Below, piece by piece: positions 10,906 to 21,124 of a stretch of DNA of 24,895 nucleotides; the stretch's first letter is position 1, and each line of letters opens with the position of its first letter. The position numbers and the translations under genes are program-made. The DNA comes from Hypsibius dujardini (Eukaryota; Tardigrada; Eutardigrada; Parachela; Hypsibiidae). Under the pieces are notes generated by a model that saw only the letters and a program-made list of their open reading frames with translations, did no database searches and was not told the DNA's origin. The stretch lies in contig LRSR01010255.1 of NCBI GenBank assembly GCA_001579985.1, forward strand, positions 1 through 24,895. The letters run 5' to 3'.

Positions 10906-10919
10906 GCACTGTGTAGTTT

Positions 10920-10995
10920 AGGCGACAGAGGCAGGTGTGGCTAATTAAATGGGGCGCTGCATTTAAATGTGAGAGTCGCGTTCAAATTCCACAAT
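10920..10995 (+). mobile_element. tRNA-related SINE head or decayed tRNA-like sequence
   Basis: TGGCTAATTAAATGG (from 10938) resembles a polymerase III A box. GTTCAAATTCC, about 43 bp later, resembles a B box, at tRNA-like spacing. The intervening GGGCGCTGCATTT and GTGAGAGTCGCG also look like a tRNA-derived SINE head. Stems are not intact enough for a working tRNA. It lies about 15 bp beyond MITE copy 2; the 3' end and any tail are not clear. Confidence 0.35.
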
Positions 10996-11160
10996 TTTTC
11001 AATGATTTTCAATACATCTGTAGATTTGATTTTATAGTTTAATAAACCCGCAGCCCAGCAAGCGTAGGCGCTGGACACACCTTCGCCGTCTGGTTAAGGT
11101 TTCTCTAAATTCTCTCCGGCTCCAGCTGTGGGTTTTCCCTCTATCGGCAATCCCGTTGTT

Positions 11161-11280
11161 GCAGTATATATTATATATAAATACATACAGTACATATATA
11201 TAAATACATACAGTACATATATATAAATACATACAGTACATATATATATATATATATATAATACAGTACATATATAATAC
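11161..11280. repeat. AT-rich minisatellite, 23-bp unit, with (TA)n
   Basis: Three near-exact copies of a 23-bp unit built on TATAAATACATACAGTACAT are followed by a TATATA run and a shortened last unit. Replication slippage is the likely origin. Confidence 0.85.
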
Positions 11281-11523
11281 TCAGCCCATCATGCAATCAA
11301 TCAAGGCTGCCGAATAACCGAGGCTGAATGAGTGAGGCAATCGCGATTTGTGACTCGCCCTTTCCCCTCCCTTCTCTCTCTCAGTCGCGCCAAACGAAAC
11401 CCGGGATCGGCGAACACAAGGCCCAGCCGCCAAGTCTCTCCTTTGACATTTGCCGACTCGCCCTCCTATAGGCCCATTTCACGGCCCTAGACAAGCCCCA
11501 CATTCGGCAGCATCCCCGCGAAA

Positions 11524-11719
11524 TAGGGATGGCAACGGCTCGGCTAAGCCGGCTCGCAAACGCCTAGCCGCGGCTTATCGGCTGCGGCTGCGACTTTGAG
11601 CCGAGCCACTTCAGCCACCCCAATGTTGAAGAGCCTTAGCCGGCTATAAACGACTCAGCTTGGCTTAACGGCTACGGCTTCCAATTTTAGCCAAGCCGGC
11701 TAAGCCGTTGCCATCCCTA
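11524..11719. mobile_element. hAT-type MITE (196 bp) with 17-bp TIRs and 8-bp target duplication
   Basis: Both ends carry the perfect inverted repeat TAGGGATGGCAACGGCT. The element is bounded by identical 8-bp direct repeats CCGCGAAA at 11516-11523 and 11720-11727. The 8-bp duplication and TAGGG-type ends are typical of the hAT superfamily. The interior has no coding capacity and is full of CGGCT/AGCCG motifs, which may be subterminal transposase-binding repeats. Intact ends and target duplication suggest a fairly young insertion. It ends about 250 bp upstream of the first Axin codon. Confidence 0.9.
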
Positions 11720-11970
11720 CCGCGAAATGATTAGTGTCAGACAAACAGGGCGGTTTTCGGTTGCACTTCCTTAAATTATTCCACCATTTCTTCCACACAC
11801 ACATTCCGCAACTACAGACACAACAGACACGCGCAGCTCAATCAACTCCAGAAGCAGTTTTTCAGGGTCCATTCGTTTTCAGACCTTCGTTTGTATGACT
11901 TGCGTTTTATCGGGAGTTAGCACAACGGGAAAACACGACAAAATTTACCCTTCTACGTACACAGACATCA

Positions 11971-14917
11971 ATGGATAGACCCCATTCGGCCGGTAAGAAA
12001 CCTTAAAAAGGAGGACCGAAATTTCACTTTTTCTGCTCCGAATCGGATTGCCAAATTTTACAAATCCGCTCGGCCCACAGGGAAATTGCCTAATAAATTC
12101 GCTGGAAACGTTGCAAATGTTAATGCGTTTTCCCTGTTTTACAAGGTCGTTTTCGTTTAGGCAGCTTCCTCTTGGCTTTAATTTTGATTCCTATGGGGTA
12201 CCGACAGGGAAACGAGCCCAATGAAATCGTCCTTCGATATTTTGACTTACTATTTTCTAATTTTCTCATTGATACGTTTCCCTGGCGGGCTCACGGACTG
12301 TAAACATGGATTTTTCAGTGCTTTGTGTGAGATTTTCCGTGACACACCGGCTGGAAAGTTGTGTGGTCTTTGCAGACGAACGGTCACCGCAACATCAGCA
12401 GGAGGACAGCGACGAACGCCAGTCCGCGGGTGGTCGCCACTCCCACACCGGCTCCTCCTCCGACTCGGGTTCTTCCCCTGCGTGGCGCAAGTGGAGCGTC
12501 TCGGTGAAGAAGCTGCTGGCCGACCACGACGGCAATCGGTTGTTCACGGACTACCTGATTGAGGAGCAGCAGCAAGACGTGCTCTTTTTCTACCTGGCCA
12601 TTCGCGGCATGAAGGTACCGTATGGTTTGAAACGTGCTGTTGATTGATTGATTGATTGATTGAGATGGTTTGCTATATTCGCGGCATGAATGTACCGTAT
12701 GGTTTCAAACGTGCTGTTGATTGATTGATTGATTGATTGAACAATATCGTTTGCTATGTTTAAATTTCAATTTATCCGTTATTGATTGCTTCATGGATTG
12801 GCTTGATTTTGTTGCTGCGGTTTGTTGTTGTACCACCGTTCGGTGTTTTTGTTTTGATTGATTGTTGCCAAATACTAAAATTGCATTTTTTCGTTGGTAA
12901 TGCTAAAACCTTTTAATATTAGTTTGGTTGAAATATTTTTTGCAAGAAAATGCAAATAGATTTTTAAATAAATGCAATTGATCCTCTTCCAGTTTCAGTT
13001 CAATCAAATATAACATAACCTTTTTTTTCATTATTTAGTTTTAAGAGATTTTAGCAATAAAAATGTCAAAATATTTTTGGCAAAAAAGACGCAAAATTTT
13101 ACTGCCTTAATTGCGCTCATCTTGTTGTGAATTTTAAATTATTTTCAAGTGAGCATAGTTTTACAAAAGAATTTTTAAAATATTGCATCTAGAATCAAAA
13201 TTAAAAGTATTTTTCTTTGACGATGTTAGTTTCGTTAGAAAATTTTTGGAGACAAACGTGCGCAAAATGAGTTTTAAAAGATGGCAAGTGATTTCTTCGT
13301 AGTTTAATTACGTTGAATTTAACAATGCGTTTTTCTTTATTCTTAATTTAATTTCTTTATTTTTATAATGTTAATAATAACAAGGTCAAAATATATTCGG
13401 CAAGAAAACCGCAAAACATTAATACGTCAATGACGTTCATTTTATTGTTGATTTCAAAATATTTTAAATGGGAACAGTGTTTGACCATTTTCTCTAAGAA
13501 AACCACACAATTATTTGATAGAAAAAAGTTTATTTTCTCTTCCTTGACCTCGTCCAAGTTAACATTGTGTCATTAATGCGAAACTGATATCGCGTCTCCA
13601 ATTTGTTCGCAGGTGACATATGAACACGAGAAGAAAATCCAGCTTCCCCACTACATCTTCAACAAGTGGATCCGCATGGACGGACCGGTGCCGTTGAGTC
13701 CGCCGACGAAGGAGCAATTACGCTCTACTTTCGATCAGCTCCGCCCGACAGACTCTGTGTCGGTGGACATTTTCGACGTCGCGCAGCAAGAAGCTCTGGC
13801 GTACCTGCAAGAGATCCTCTTTCCAATGTTTATCGGCTCGGACAAGTACCACGACTACGTCAACAGTCAGTTAGACCAGGTAAAAATAACGGGAGCGGAA
13901 AAATAACTCTCGTAGAAGTTCTCGATTGATTGATTGATGATTGTATATCGCGTTGCTTGATTGATGAATCAGTCATCTGTTTGATTGATTGATGAATTGC
14001 TTGACTAATGTAGGATAAGTAACTCCTCCACTGATCGATTGATTGATCGATTAGCTTCTAGTTTTTCGGCGTAATCAAGCTGCTGGTGACACCGACGTCT
14101 GATTCTTTAGTCGTTGCACCAGTTTGAGAATGCACTGTACGACAACGAGGAGAACGAGCGTCCCGATTCGGTCCGCAATTACGCCGATGAAGGCGGTCAT
14201 AAGCGCGACCATGTGTGGAGCCAGCAACAGGTGGCTCCTCCCCCTAAGACCGGTGCTGCAGTCACTCTCCAGTCCCTCCGCGATGTTGTTGGACCTGCGG
14301 CGTCACAGTTTGCTAGCCGTCGACACAGCGGTCAAGGCGACTCTTCAATGGGCAGTCATTCCAGCAAGACGCAGCAGTTGCGCCAGGAAGCGTCGTCCTC
14401 GGTGTCGGCGTCCGGGGTTAGCAGGAAAACCGCGATGTATGATCCCAGTTGGACGGAACACCAGCAAGGCCGGCAGGTTTTGTCGCATCCGGCGTTGTCA
14501 GTGTTATCGGCCGTCACGGAGAACTCCGCCGGTGAACGGAGCTCACATTTTCAGCCGGATAGTCGGACCTTCGGCCGGACGGGCGAGCCGGATTCTGGCA
14601 GTTTCGCAAGCATGGACCAGCAGCCCCAGCAGCGTGGATCGTGGAAGGCGGATCAATATCTTCCGCAGCAGCAGCAGCACCAGTACGAGGAATCAAGACG
14701 GTACCATGATGATTTCTGCATATGTAACGACAGTGTCATGATAGCGACAGGCAGCAGAAAGCAGACAGGTCTACAGGCAGTACAGCCTTACATACGCATG
14801 ACAAGGCAGTACAGATGCACAGATAGACTCACAGACCGACAAACAATATAACAAACGGACAGGCGGAATGAAGGGAACATCAGACAGACATACAGATAGA
14901 TAGACAGACAGACAGAC

Positions 14918-14968
<51 letters not shown>

Positions 14969-17900
14969 TGGGTAGAGGCAGGTAGATAGCCGAGAGACCG
15001 ACAGGTAGCAAACGGACAGACAGACAGACATCCATCCATCCATTCATCCAGAAAGCAGACAGCTAGCAGACAGGCATTTGGTTTTTGATCCGAGTAATGT
15101 AGGCAAGTAGTCGGCAGGCGGACAGGAACGTTGTAATAGGTCCCCGTAGTTTGCACATAAAACAGCATGCAAGGAAGTTTTGCCCACGCAGGTGAATAGA
15201 CGACTGGGACAAAAATAATTCTGTCCTTTTAGGCTATATCAAGATAAACCGAGACAGTATCACTCAAATTACGGCGCTGATCCGGGTAACAGCACCCAGG
15301 AGGCTCCTGTGTACAATGAGTCTAGCAATCACTACCAACTCCAGGACCAACACTCCCAGTACGTAAGGAAGGTGTTGTCGTTTGAGACCTGCCTATGAAA
15401 CATTTATTCGGTTTGTGCAACAGGGGAAAGCCGATGGAACAGTCGAGCTACAACCGCTACTACAGCAAGCCGTACCACGCCTTCCTCCCGCCGACCGTGC
15501 AAAACAGCGACGTGGACAGTCGCTCCGCCACCACCCAGACTGCCGGCAAGCAATCCTCTAGCCATCGGCAGCAGCGCCTCGATACCAACAACACTTATGG
15601 TCATCGACACAATCCCGACGAGCTCGACTTGGCCATCGCGCGAGGCATGGCCGCCCACAACCGGGACAACCGTTCCATCCCGCTGCCGCTGACGGAAGCG
15701 GAGCGTCGCCAGAAGTCGTACCGCTCCCCGCCGGCCAACTCCCAGTCCTTCAAAGCAGAGCTGTCGCAGAAGTTGGCGCAGGTCTGTCAGTATAGTGTCG
15801 CTCAAAAAGTGTGTTTAGATTCATTCAAAAATATAGAAATTAAAATATACCTATTAAAATTCGCCTCAATGCCTTTTTTAAAATATGAAGTCAGATTTTT
15901 AACAGTTCAAATAAAAATACTAATTCGAACATGCTTTTGTGCATTTGAACAAATAAAAATATCTGTTTAAATTTGGAATTATGTCTTTGTAGTTCTAAAT
16001 AAAAGGAAAACTACCATTTGTTTACATTGACAAGAAAAGTCAGCGTTTCAGCAGTTAAAATAAGTTTTTTACGCTTTGTCATTCTAATTGAAATTAGCTT
16101 TTAAATGTTCGAAAACGTTAGCATTTTATTTTACCTTAAAAGAATCAGCCAGAGCTCTAGCAGTTAAAACACTTATTCACGCTTTGCCATCCTAATATGT
16201 AAAGTAAATTTTGTGACTTTGAATAAATAAATAAAAATTAGCTTTTAAATATCGATTTTTATTTTTTAATTTATATAAGAGTAAGAATAGATTTTTTTTT
16301 CAAATCAAATCCGCTTTAATCTCTATTTACAATATATTTAAACGTCACTAATTCAGGTCAGCATAAAATAACTGTTGAAAATCTGTTGAAAATATATTTA
16401 AAATATATTTAATATATATTTTAACGACACCACAGGTCAGTGTGCAGGGGGCGCACTTCTCAGCCGGTGACGGCTCGAGTCAGCAGCGTCCTCATCCGGA
16501 CCTCGATGAGACGGATATGATTCTGGAGCAGAAGCTGCAAAGTATCTGCTCAAAGATGTCCGAATCGACGGACAGTCCGGATCAGCCGTTGTCGCAGCAG
16601 CAGCAACAGCAACACCACCAGCATCCGTCGAATCCGTCCACTTCGCAGCCGCAGCAGCGTCAGCAGCATCACCCGAGTTCGTCCTTTTCGCAGATGGCGC
16701 CATATCCGTCATCCTCGGCGACGGGCTTCTCCGCACCCGGCTCTTACGGCCAGCCGGGGGTCCGACCGACGTATGGGTTCACGCCGCGCACCGCCGGCTC
16801 CGCGCAGGACAGTCGAGCGCGGCTCCGAAGTGTCGCGTTCAGTGCCGGTTCGTCAAATCTTGTTCTTTTTTCCTTATATTTGATTGTCTTGGCGTAGGTC
16901 TGTCAGTTGTTTGAAACAACAAAATCCGCCGTATTTCTAAGGTTGTTATCCTCTTCTTCAGACGTTCACGTATCGGCTCAGTACGGACACGTTTCGCGAG
17001 TACCATCGCATGGATCCAGCAAGATGCAGCACTTCAGTGCGCAAGGTGTGTTAAATCGTGCTGATCCGCTTACTCGAGTCCAAGGGGTTTGACCGGATAT
17101 TTCTGTCTGTCGGTTGGTCTTTCTGTATGCCGTGTCTGCCTGTTTTTCAGTCACCCGTTCTAATCTATTTACTTCTTGCGTTGTCTGCAAGCGTGTGCCA
17201 GGGTATTGGCGTGCTTGTACTTCTGTCTGTGTATTTTATCGCTTCAGTCAGTGTCTGTCTGTCTGCCAGACTGCCTGCCCGTTTGCCTGTGGTTGGCTGG
17301 CTGGTGGTCTGCGCGCATTTCTATCTGTTGGACAGCCGGGCTGGCTATGTGTCTGTCTATTTGTCCATCTGTCTGTTTGTTTGTCTGTCTGTGTGTTAGC
17401 CGGTCCGGTCCGTCTGTGTGTCTGTTTGTCACGGTAATTGTTTACGGCCACTGGCTTGTTGCGTTCTTTCGGCCTGACGGAGCAGAGCCGCATTGAATTG
17501 CCTGCCGACATTTCTGTTTGTCTGCCTGTAGCTGTGTGACTGTCGGTAATCAAATTTGACTGGATATGACAGATCTGCCTGTTTTTTTCCCATGAGACGG
17601 TTCGTCACTCTGGCAACATCCTGTCTGTCTGCCGGCCTGCCTGCATGTGTTGACTGTTCGTCCCATTCAGTTTTACTGGGTGCTCCCGTTTACCTTCTAC
17701 AACGACAGCCGTATTCCATTTTAGGTTTTCTCCAGAGCCAGCAGTCGTCCAGCTCCTCCCAACAGAGCCAGAGCTACGTCGCTGAGATTGACTCGCGTGG
17801 TGGGGTCATTCAGGACTCCCGGAGCTCTCCCTCCTCCCGGTCGCTCCTCCGCCGACCGTCCCTGCCGACCGCGCCGTCCCGCAGCCAGTCGGCAAGTTCT

Positions 17901-19005
17901 TCTTCCCAGCATCAGGATGTGCGCCAACAGCCGGCGTTCGGTGGTAGCGGTGGTCCGAATGCGGTAGCCCTAGTGACCGCTGCCACCGGTCGAAAAATCC
18001 AGCCGGGACAGGGCCGGTCCGCCAGTCGTGAATCGCCGCGAGGTGTGGCAGGTTGCAGCGGTAGTGTGCGATCCTCGGTGGTGGACCACGGCGCGATGCA
18101 CACGACGGTGCTGTACCGGTTTGAGAGCACCAGTGTGGACTACTTTATGAGCATGTTGAAGGGGCAGCCGACGCTGTTTAATTTCCGGAGGACGGTGCTG
18201 TCGGAGGCGCAGAGGTCACAGAACTTAAAGTACTGCCACCGGCTAGCTATGTTTGTTGATTGTATTGTTTGCCTAAATACCAGATGAGCTGTCTTCCTGT
18301 TTATAGGTTGACTAAAAGCGTTAGAATCTTTGTTTGACTCCCTGCCTGTGTGACTGCTTGTTAAAACTTTCTATCTGTATGCATGACTAATTGTCTGTCT
18401 GGATTGTTTGTTCATCAGGCTAATTATGTGCCTGACAGACTGTCAATGGCCTGTTTGACTGCCTCGTAGATTGTATGTCTGGATGTATGCCTGGATAAGT
18501 GTCACACTGTCTATGCGACTGTATGTCTGTCTGTCTGATTGCCAGTTAGACTGAATGTCTGTATCATTGTCGGCCTGACTGTCCGTCAGACTGTGTCTGT
18601 CCATTTGCATGACTGTTAGTCTGTATGCTCACTTGTCTGTTCGGTTGTCTGTCTGCCTGTTGGGCAGTATTTGTCTGTCTGTCTGTCTGACTAGTTGTTT
18701 GTCCAACGGAGGCATGAGACTGGGCATTCACTGGCTGATTGCCTTCCTTTTTGTTTTGCTGGGATGTTATACGCTTGCTTTATTGTGTGCAGGTTTTTCT
18801 TCAAGGTGGACATGGGAGGTTTAGGGATTGTCTGGCAAGAGCTTTTCGACGGTACGTGTAATGAGGTATACTGTGCACAGTATAATCATCGCTTCGGCAT
18901 GAATTCACTTGACCCGTTTAAATATTTTGGGCTTTGCTCGTTTCAGACCGAGAGATGCTCCCGATGCATGACGGCAGAATCACGGCGACCATCGTCCAAG
19001 GTTGA
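11971..19005 (+). CDS. AXIN: Axin, Wnt pathway scaffold (RGS + DIX), ~901 aa, 11 coding exons
   Basis: Exons: 11971-11992, 12376-12614, 13613-13879, 14111-14700, 15233-15358, 15424-15781, 16436-16847, 16962-17045, 17725-18214, 18793-18851, 18947-19005; all phases agree and total 902 codons including the stop. An RGS domain (~47-172) runs from WSVSVKKLLADHDGNRLF to FPMFIGSDKYHDYV, and a DIX domain (~826-898) from TTVLYRF through RFFFKVDMGG to LPMHDGRITATIV. The linker is Ser/Gln/His-rich and low in complexity. Axin is the cytosolic scaffold joining APC, GSK3, CK1 and beta-catenin in the destruction complex; DIX polymerises and binds Dishevelled. Start: ATG 11971 is the first ATG after an in-frame TGA, and donor GTAAGA at 11993 joins in phase to the CTTTGCAG acceptor at 12375. 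Alternatively ATG 12306 reads straight into exon 2 (917 aa). Identity is firm; the first exon is tentative. Confidence 0.88.
12376..13879 (+). other. Axin RGS domain region (exons 2-3)
   Basis: The RGS fold is split by a ~1 kb intron at GMK|VTYEHEKK (phase 0). In known Axins this domain binds the SAMP repeats of APC rather than acting on G proteins. Conserved features include LLADHDGNRLFTDYL, DVLFFYLAIRG, IFNKWI and LPHY. It is rather divergent from vertebrate Axin RGS. Confidence 0.8.
12600..12757 (+). repeat. ~77-bp tandem duplication spanning the Axin exon 2 splice donor
   Basis: Copy 1 (12600-12676) contains the end of exon 2 and donor AAG|GTACCG. Copy 2 (12677-12757) repeats ATTCGCGGCATGAA, then TGTACCGTATGGTT and a GATT run. 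Copy 2 offers a decoy donor AAT|GTACCG. Reading through copy 1 meets an in-frame stop near 12645, so use of the decoy would truncate Axin within RGS. Confidence 0.85.
14881..15040. repeat. (GACA)n tract in Axin intron 4
   Basis: Near-pure GACAGACAGACA (ACAG in the sense direction) with a few GATA units fills much of the 14701-15232 intron. Decayed units extend to about 15120. Confidence 0.9.
17095..17660. repeat. Degenerate (CTGT)n belt in Axin intron 8
   Basis: CTGTCTGTTTGTCTGTC-type units in the sense direction, opposite to the tract in intron 4. The intron is 17046-17724. Confidence 0.8.
17725..19005 (+). other. Axin C-terminal region with DIX domain (exons 9-11)
   Basis: Exon 9 encodes a Ser/Gln-rich linker and the first DIX strand (TTVLYRFESTSVDYF). 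Exons 10 and 11 are only 59 bp each and finish the fold (RFFFKVDMGGLGIVWQELFD, then DREMLPMHDGRITATIVQG). The sequence RESPRGVA in the linker partly fits the tankyrase-binding pattern RxxPxG but lacks the usual acidic residue. Confidence 0.8.
18340..18700. repeat. Degenerate (CTGT)n belt in Axin intron 9
   Basis: Mixed CTGT, CTGA and TGTA units within intron 18215-18792. Like intron 8, it is CTGT in the sense direction. Confidence 0.75.
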
Positions 19006-19461
19006 AACAAAAAAGCATGCGTGCCTATTGCTCCACATTCAGCTGACTGCCTGTGAAATGACCAATTCTGATTTCCTAACTTATATAATTGCGTCCTTTC
19101 TTTCGCTTCTTTTTTTGGTGTTAATTGAACGGCCACTCTCGTTTCGCTTTTTTACAATCGGAGACCCGTCCTGTCCGAAGTAATGGTTTGAGAATCGCCT
19201 CCCTGGTCGGACTGCTACTATACTGCTGTACGTTTCGGAAGTTTGACCTTTCTCGGTACGTTTTTGAGTTTTACGTCTCTTATTGCATTACATGGTGGGC
19301 TTGCAAGCACTCGGTCTTGTTGAAGTTTATGTATTGTAGTGTTAGTGTCACACCTATTTTCGGTGCCTTTTTGGGAATTGGAATGAATATGCTACCGGTT
19401 AACCGAGAGAGATCATTAAGTGCATTACATACATCAACATCTACAGCCCGTGCCTGTTAGT

Positions 19462-19542
19462 CTTTCTGTTTCTTCGCGTGCTTGTCTATCCGTCTGATTG
19501 GTTGATTTGCTACCTGTCTGTCTGCCTCTGTCGCTGTCTGTA

Positions 19543-19577
<35 letters not shown>

Positions 19578-19680
19578 CTGTGTCTGTTTGTATGTGTCGG
19601 TTTGTGTGTGTGTGTCACTATGTTTGTCGGTCTGCCTGTCTGTCTGAATCTGTTTCTGTGTCGTTTTTTCTCTGCCAGCC
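19462..19680. repeat. (CTGT)n tract downstream of Axin
   Basis: CTGTCTGTCTGTTTGTCTGT units on the plus strand with decayed edges and some TGTGTG. Confidence 0.85.
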
Positions 19681-20560
19681 TTAATATCAGTTGTCAGTAC
19701 TAATCGACTGGTTATTGTTCTATCTGGTCTGAGTCATGTACGCTTCCTTAAGCAGAAACCCACACATAATCAACTCCTTAAAATATGAATTTCTCTATTC
19801 AACAGCGTCAATGTCAGTCTTCCCCGTGATGGGTGCGTCCGCGATAAAACGTTCCTCATCTTTTACGCATTTACAATATGCTTGGGCGACCTGTAACAGT
19901 GAAATTCCCAAAGGAGCACACGTGCCTGACTCTGATTGATTCCCGATGAATTATCGTGCGGCCAGGTCTCATTTCCGACAGGTCTCAGGTGGACCGGATG
20001 CAAGACAATATAAGGGGCGCGTATCTTCGTCGTACCCGGCTATACTACGTATGTCTTAGGCAATGCCTTGAAAGGGCATTGAACAGAAAATAATCACTGC
20101 CTGCAAAATTTTGCCCCGTGCTCACCTTTGATATAATTGGCGATGTCACAGGGGGGCATTTGAATTCTGGATGCGCTATCCTCGGCGTCTGCAGTCTCCA
20201 GGGGGAAGTGGAGCAAAGAAACAACAAGGATCTTCCCTTGTCTACGTGTGTGTGTGACTGTGCGTCCATGCTGAATCACTTTCTTCTTTCATAAATTGTT
20301 AACGGTTGCTCGGTCAGGCTTAATCCCTTCTTCATCCACCCATGGAATATATGGGACTTGTTTGTGTCACTCATGGTCATGGCCAACAATCCTCGATCCA
20401 ACGCAAAATACAAGTTCTAGTAAGCGATACGTGGCGTCATTTTGACATGGGATCTTGTCTGTCTGTTCTAATTGACCCCCAAATTGTATTGTGGATTTAA
20501 TTCCTTTCCCGTTTCCCGCTTTTTTTGGATAGCATATGCAAACGTTTTATGTTTTCTCAG

Positions 20561-20653
20561 GCCACAGAGATTCATGCTCATAAACCGAGTCGGTCTGGCT
20601 CTCAACGAACCTATTCGAAATCAGCAGCAAAGATTTACGTCTTAATGCGTGAG
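20561..20653 (+). other. Possible 5' untranslated exon of the GPCR gene
   Basis: A 93-bp segment has a good acceptor (TTATGTTTTCTCAG|GCC) and a strong donor (GTGAG|GTAAGT). A second acceptor (CGTTCTTCTAG, ending 21094) lies just before the GPCR start codon, and an in-frame TGA separates it from ATG 21125. The segment therefore fits a non-coding leader exon. It is inferred from splice signals only. Confidence 0.35.
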
Positions 20654-20765
20654 GTAAGTCGATTAGGCGAAACAGAAGTAAATGCTGCTATCACCATCTG
20701 TGTTTAACTTTCAGAGGTTACAAAAGATAGTAAGGTCACAACGCCGGAACGGACACTGAAACGGT

Positions 20766-20996
20766 CGTAGACACAGACACAGACATAAACTTGGAGACAG
20801 GCACAGACACAAACATAAACAAAGACACAGACGCAGACACAGACACAGACACAGACACATACACAAACACAGACACAGACAGGCACAGACACAGACAGAC
20901 ACAGACGCAAACACAGACACAGACACAAACACAGACACAGACACAGACACAGACACAGACACAGACACAGACACAGACAGACACAGATATACAGGG
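20766..20996. repeat. (ACAGAC)n hexamer array upstream of the GPCR
   Basis: Plus-strand ACAGACACAGAC units with ACAAAC and GCAGAC variants, purest at 20920-20985. It would lie within a 5' untranslated intron if the leader exon is real. It is complementary to the CTGTGT array in the first coding intron. Confidence 0.9.
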
Positions 20997-21124
20997 ACAC
21001 AAATTAGCCACGCGTAGGCACAGACGTAGACATAACATACAAAAGATAATTGCATCCAGATGATCAAAATTCCAATTTATTGTCGTTCTTCTAGATTCAT
21101 AATCTCCGGTGAAACTATCTGAAA

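Larger units (their letters stand above)
8519..11970. other. Divergent intergenic region, calmodulin-like gene and Axin, rich in small mobile elements
   Basis: This 3.4 kb gap should carry the promoters of both flanking genes. I found no recognisable protein gene. It holds two foldback MITE copies, a SINE-like piece, an AT minisatellite and a hAT-type MITE, listed separately. Runs of TCAATCAAGC-type units occur near 9370-9440, 9740-9830, 10020-10045 and 11290. A 168-codon open frame at 8952-9458 resembles nothing I know and has no splice or domain support. Confidence 0.55.
19006..21124. other. Intergenic region between Axin and the GPCR
   Basis: It holds the Axin 3' untranslated region, a CTGT tract, an (ACAGAC)n array and a likely GPCR 5' untranslated exon. 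I found no protein gene; open frames here lack domains and splice support. Confidence 0.5.

Noticed and set aside
14881-14970. Regular repeats that could suggest a CRISPR array
   Set aside because: Pure 4-bp microsatellite with no spacers, in an animal intron.
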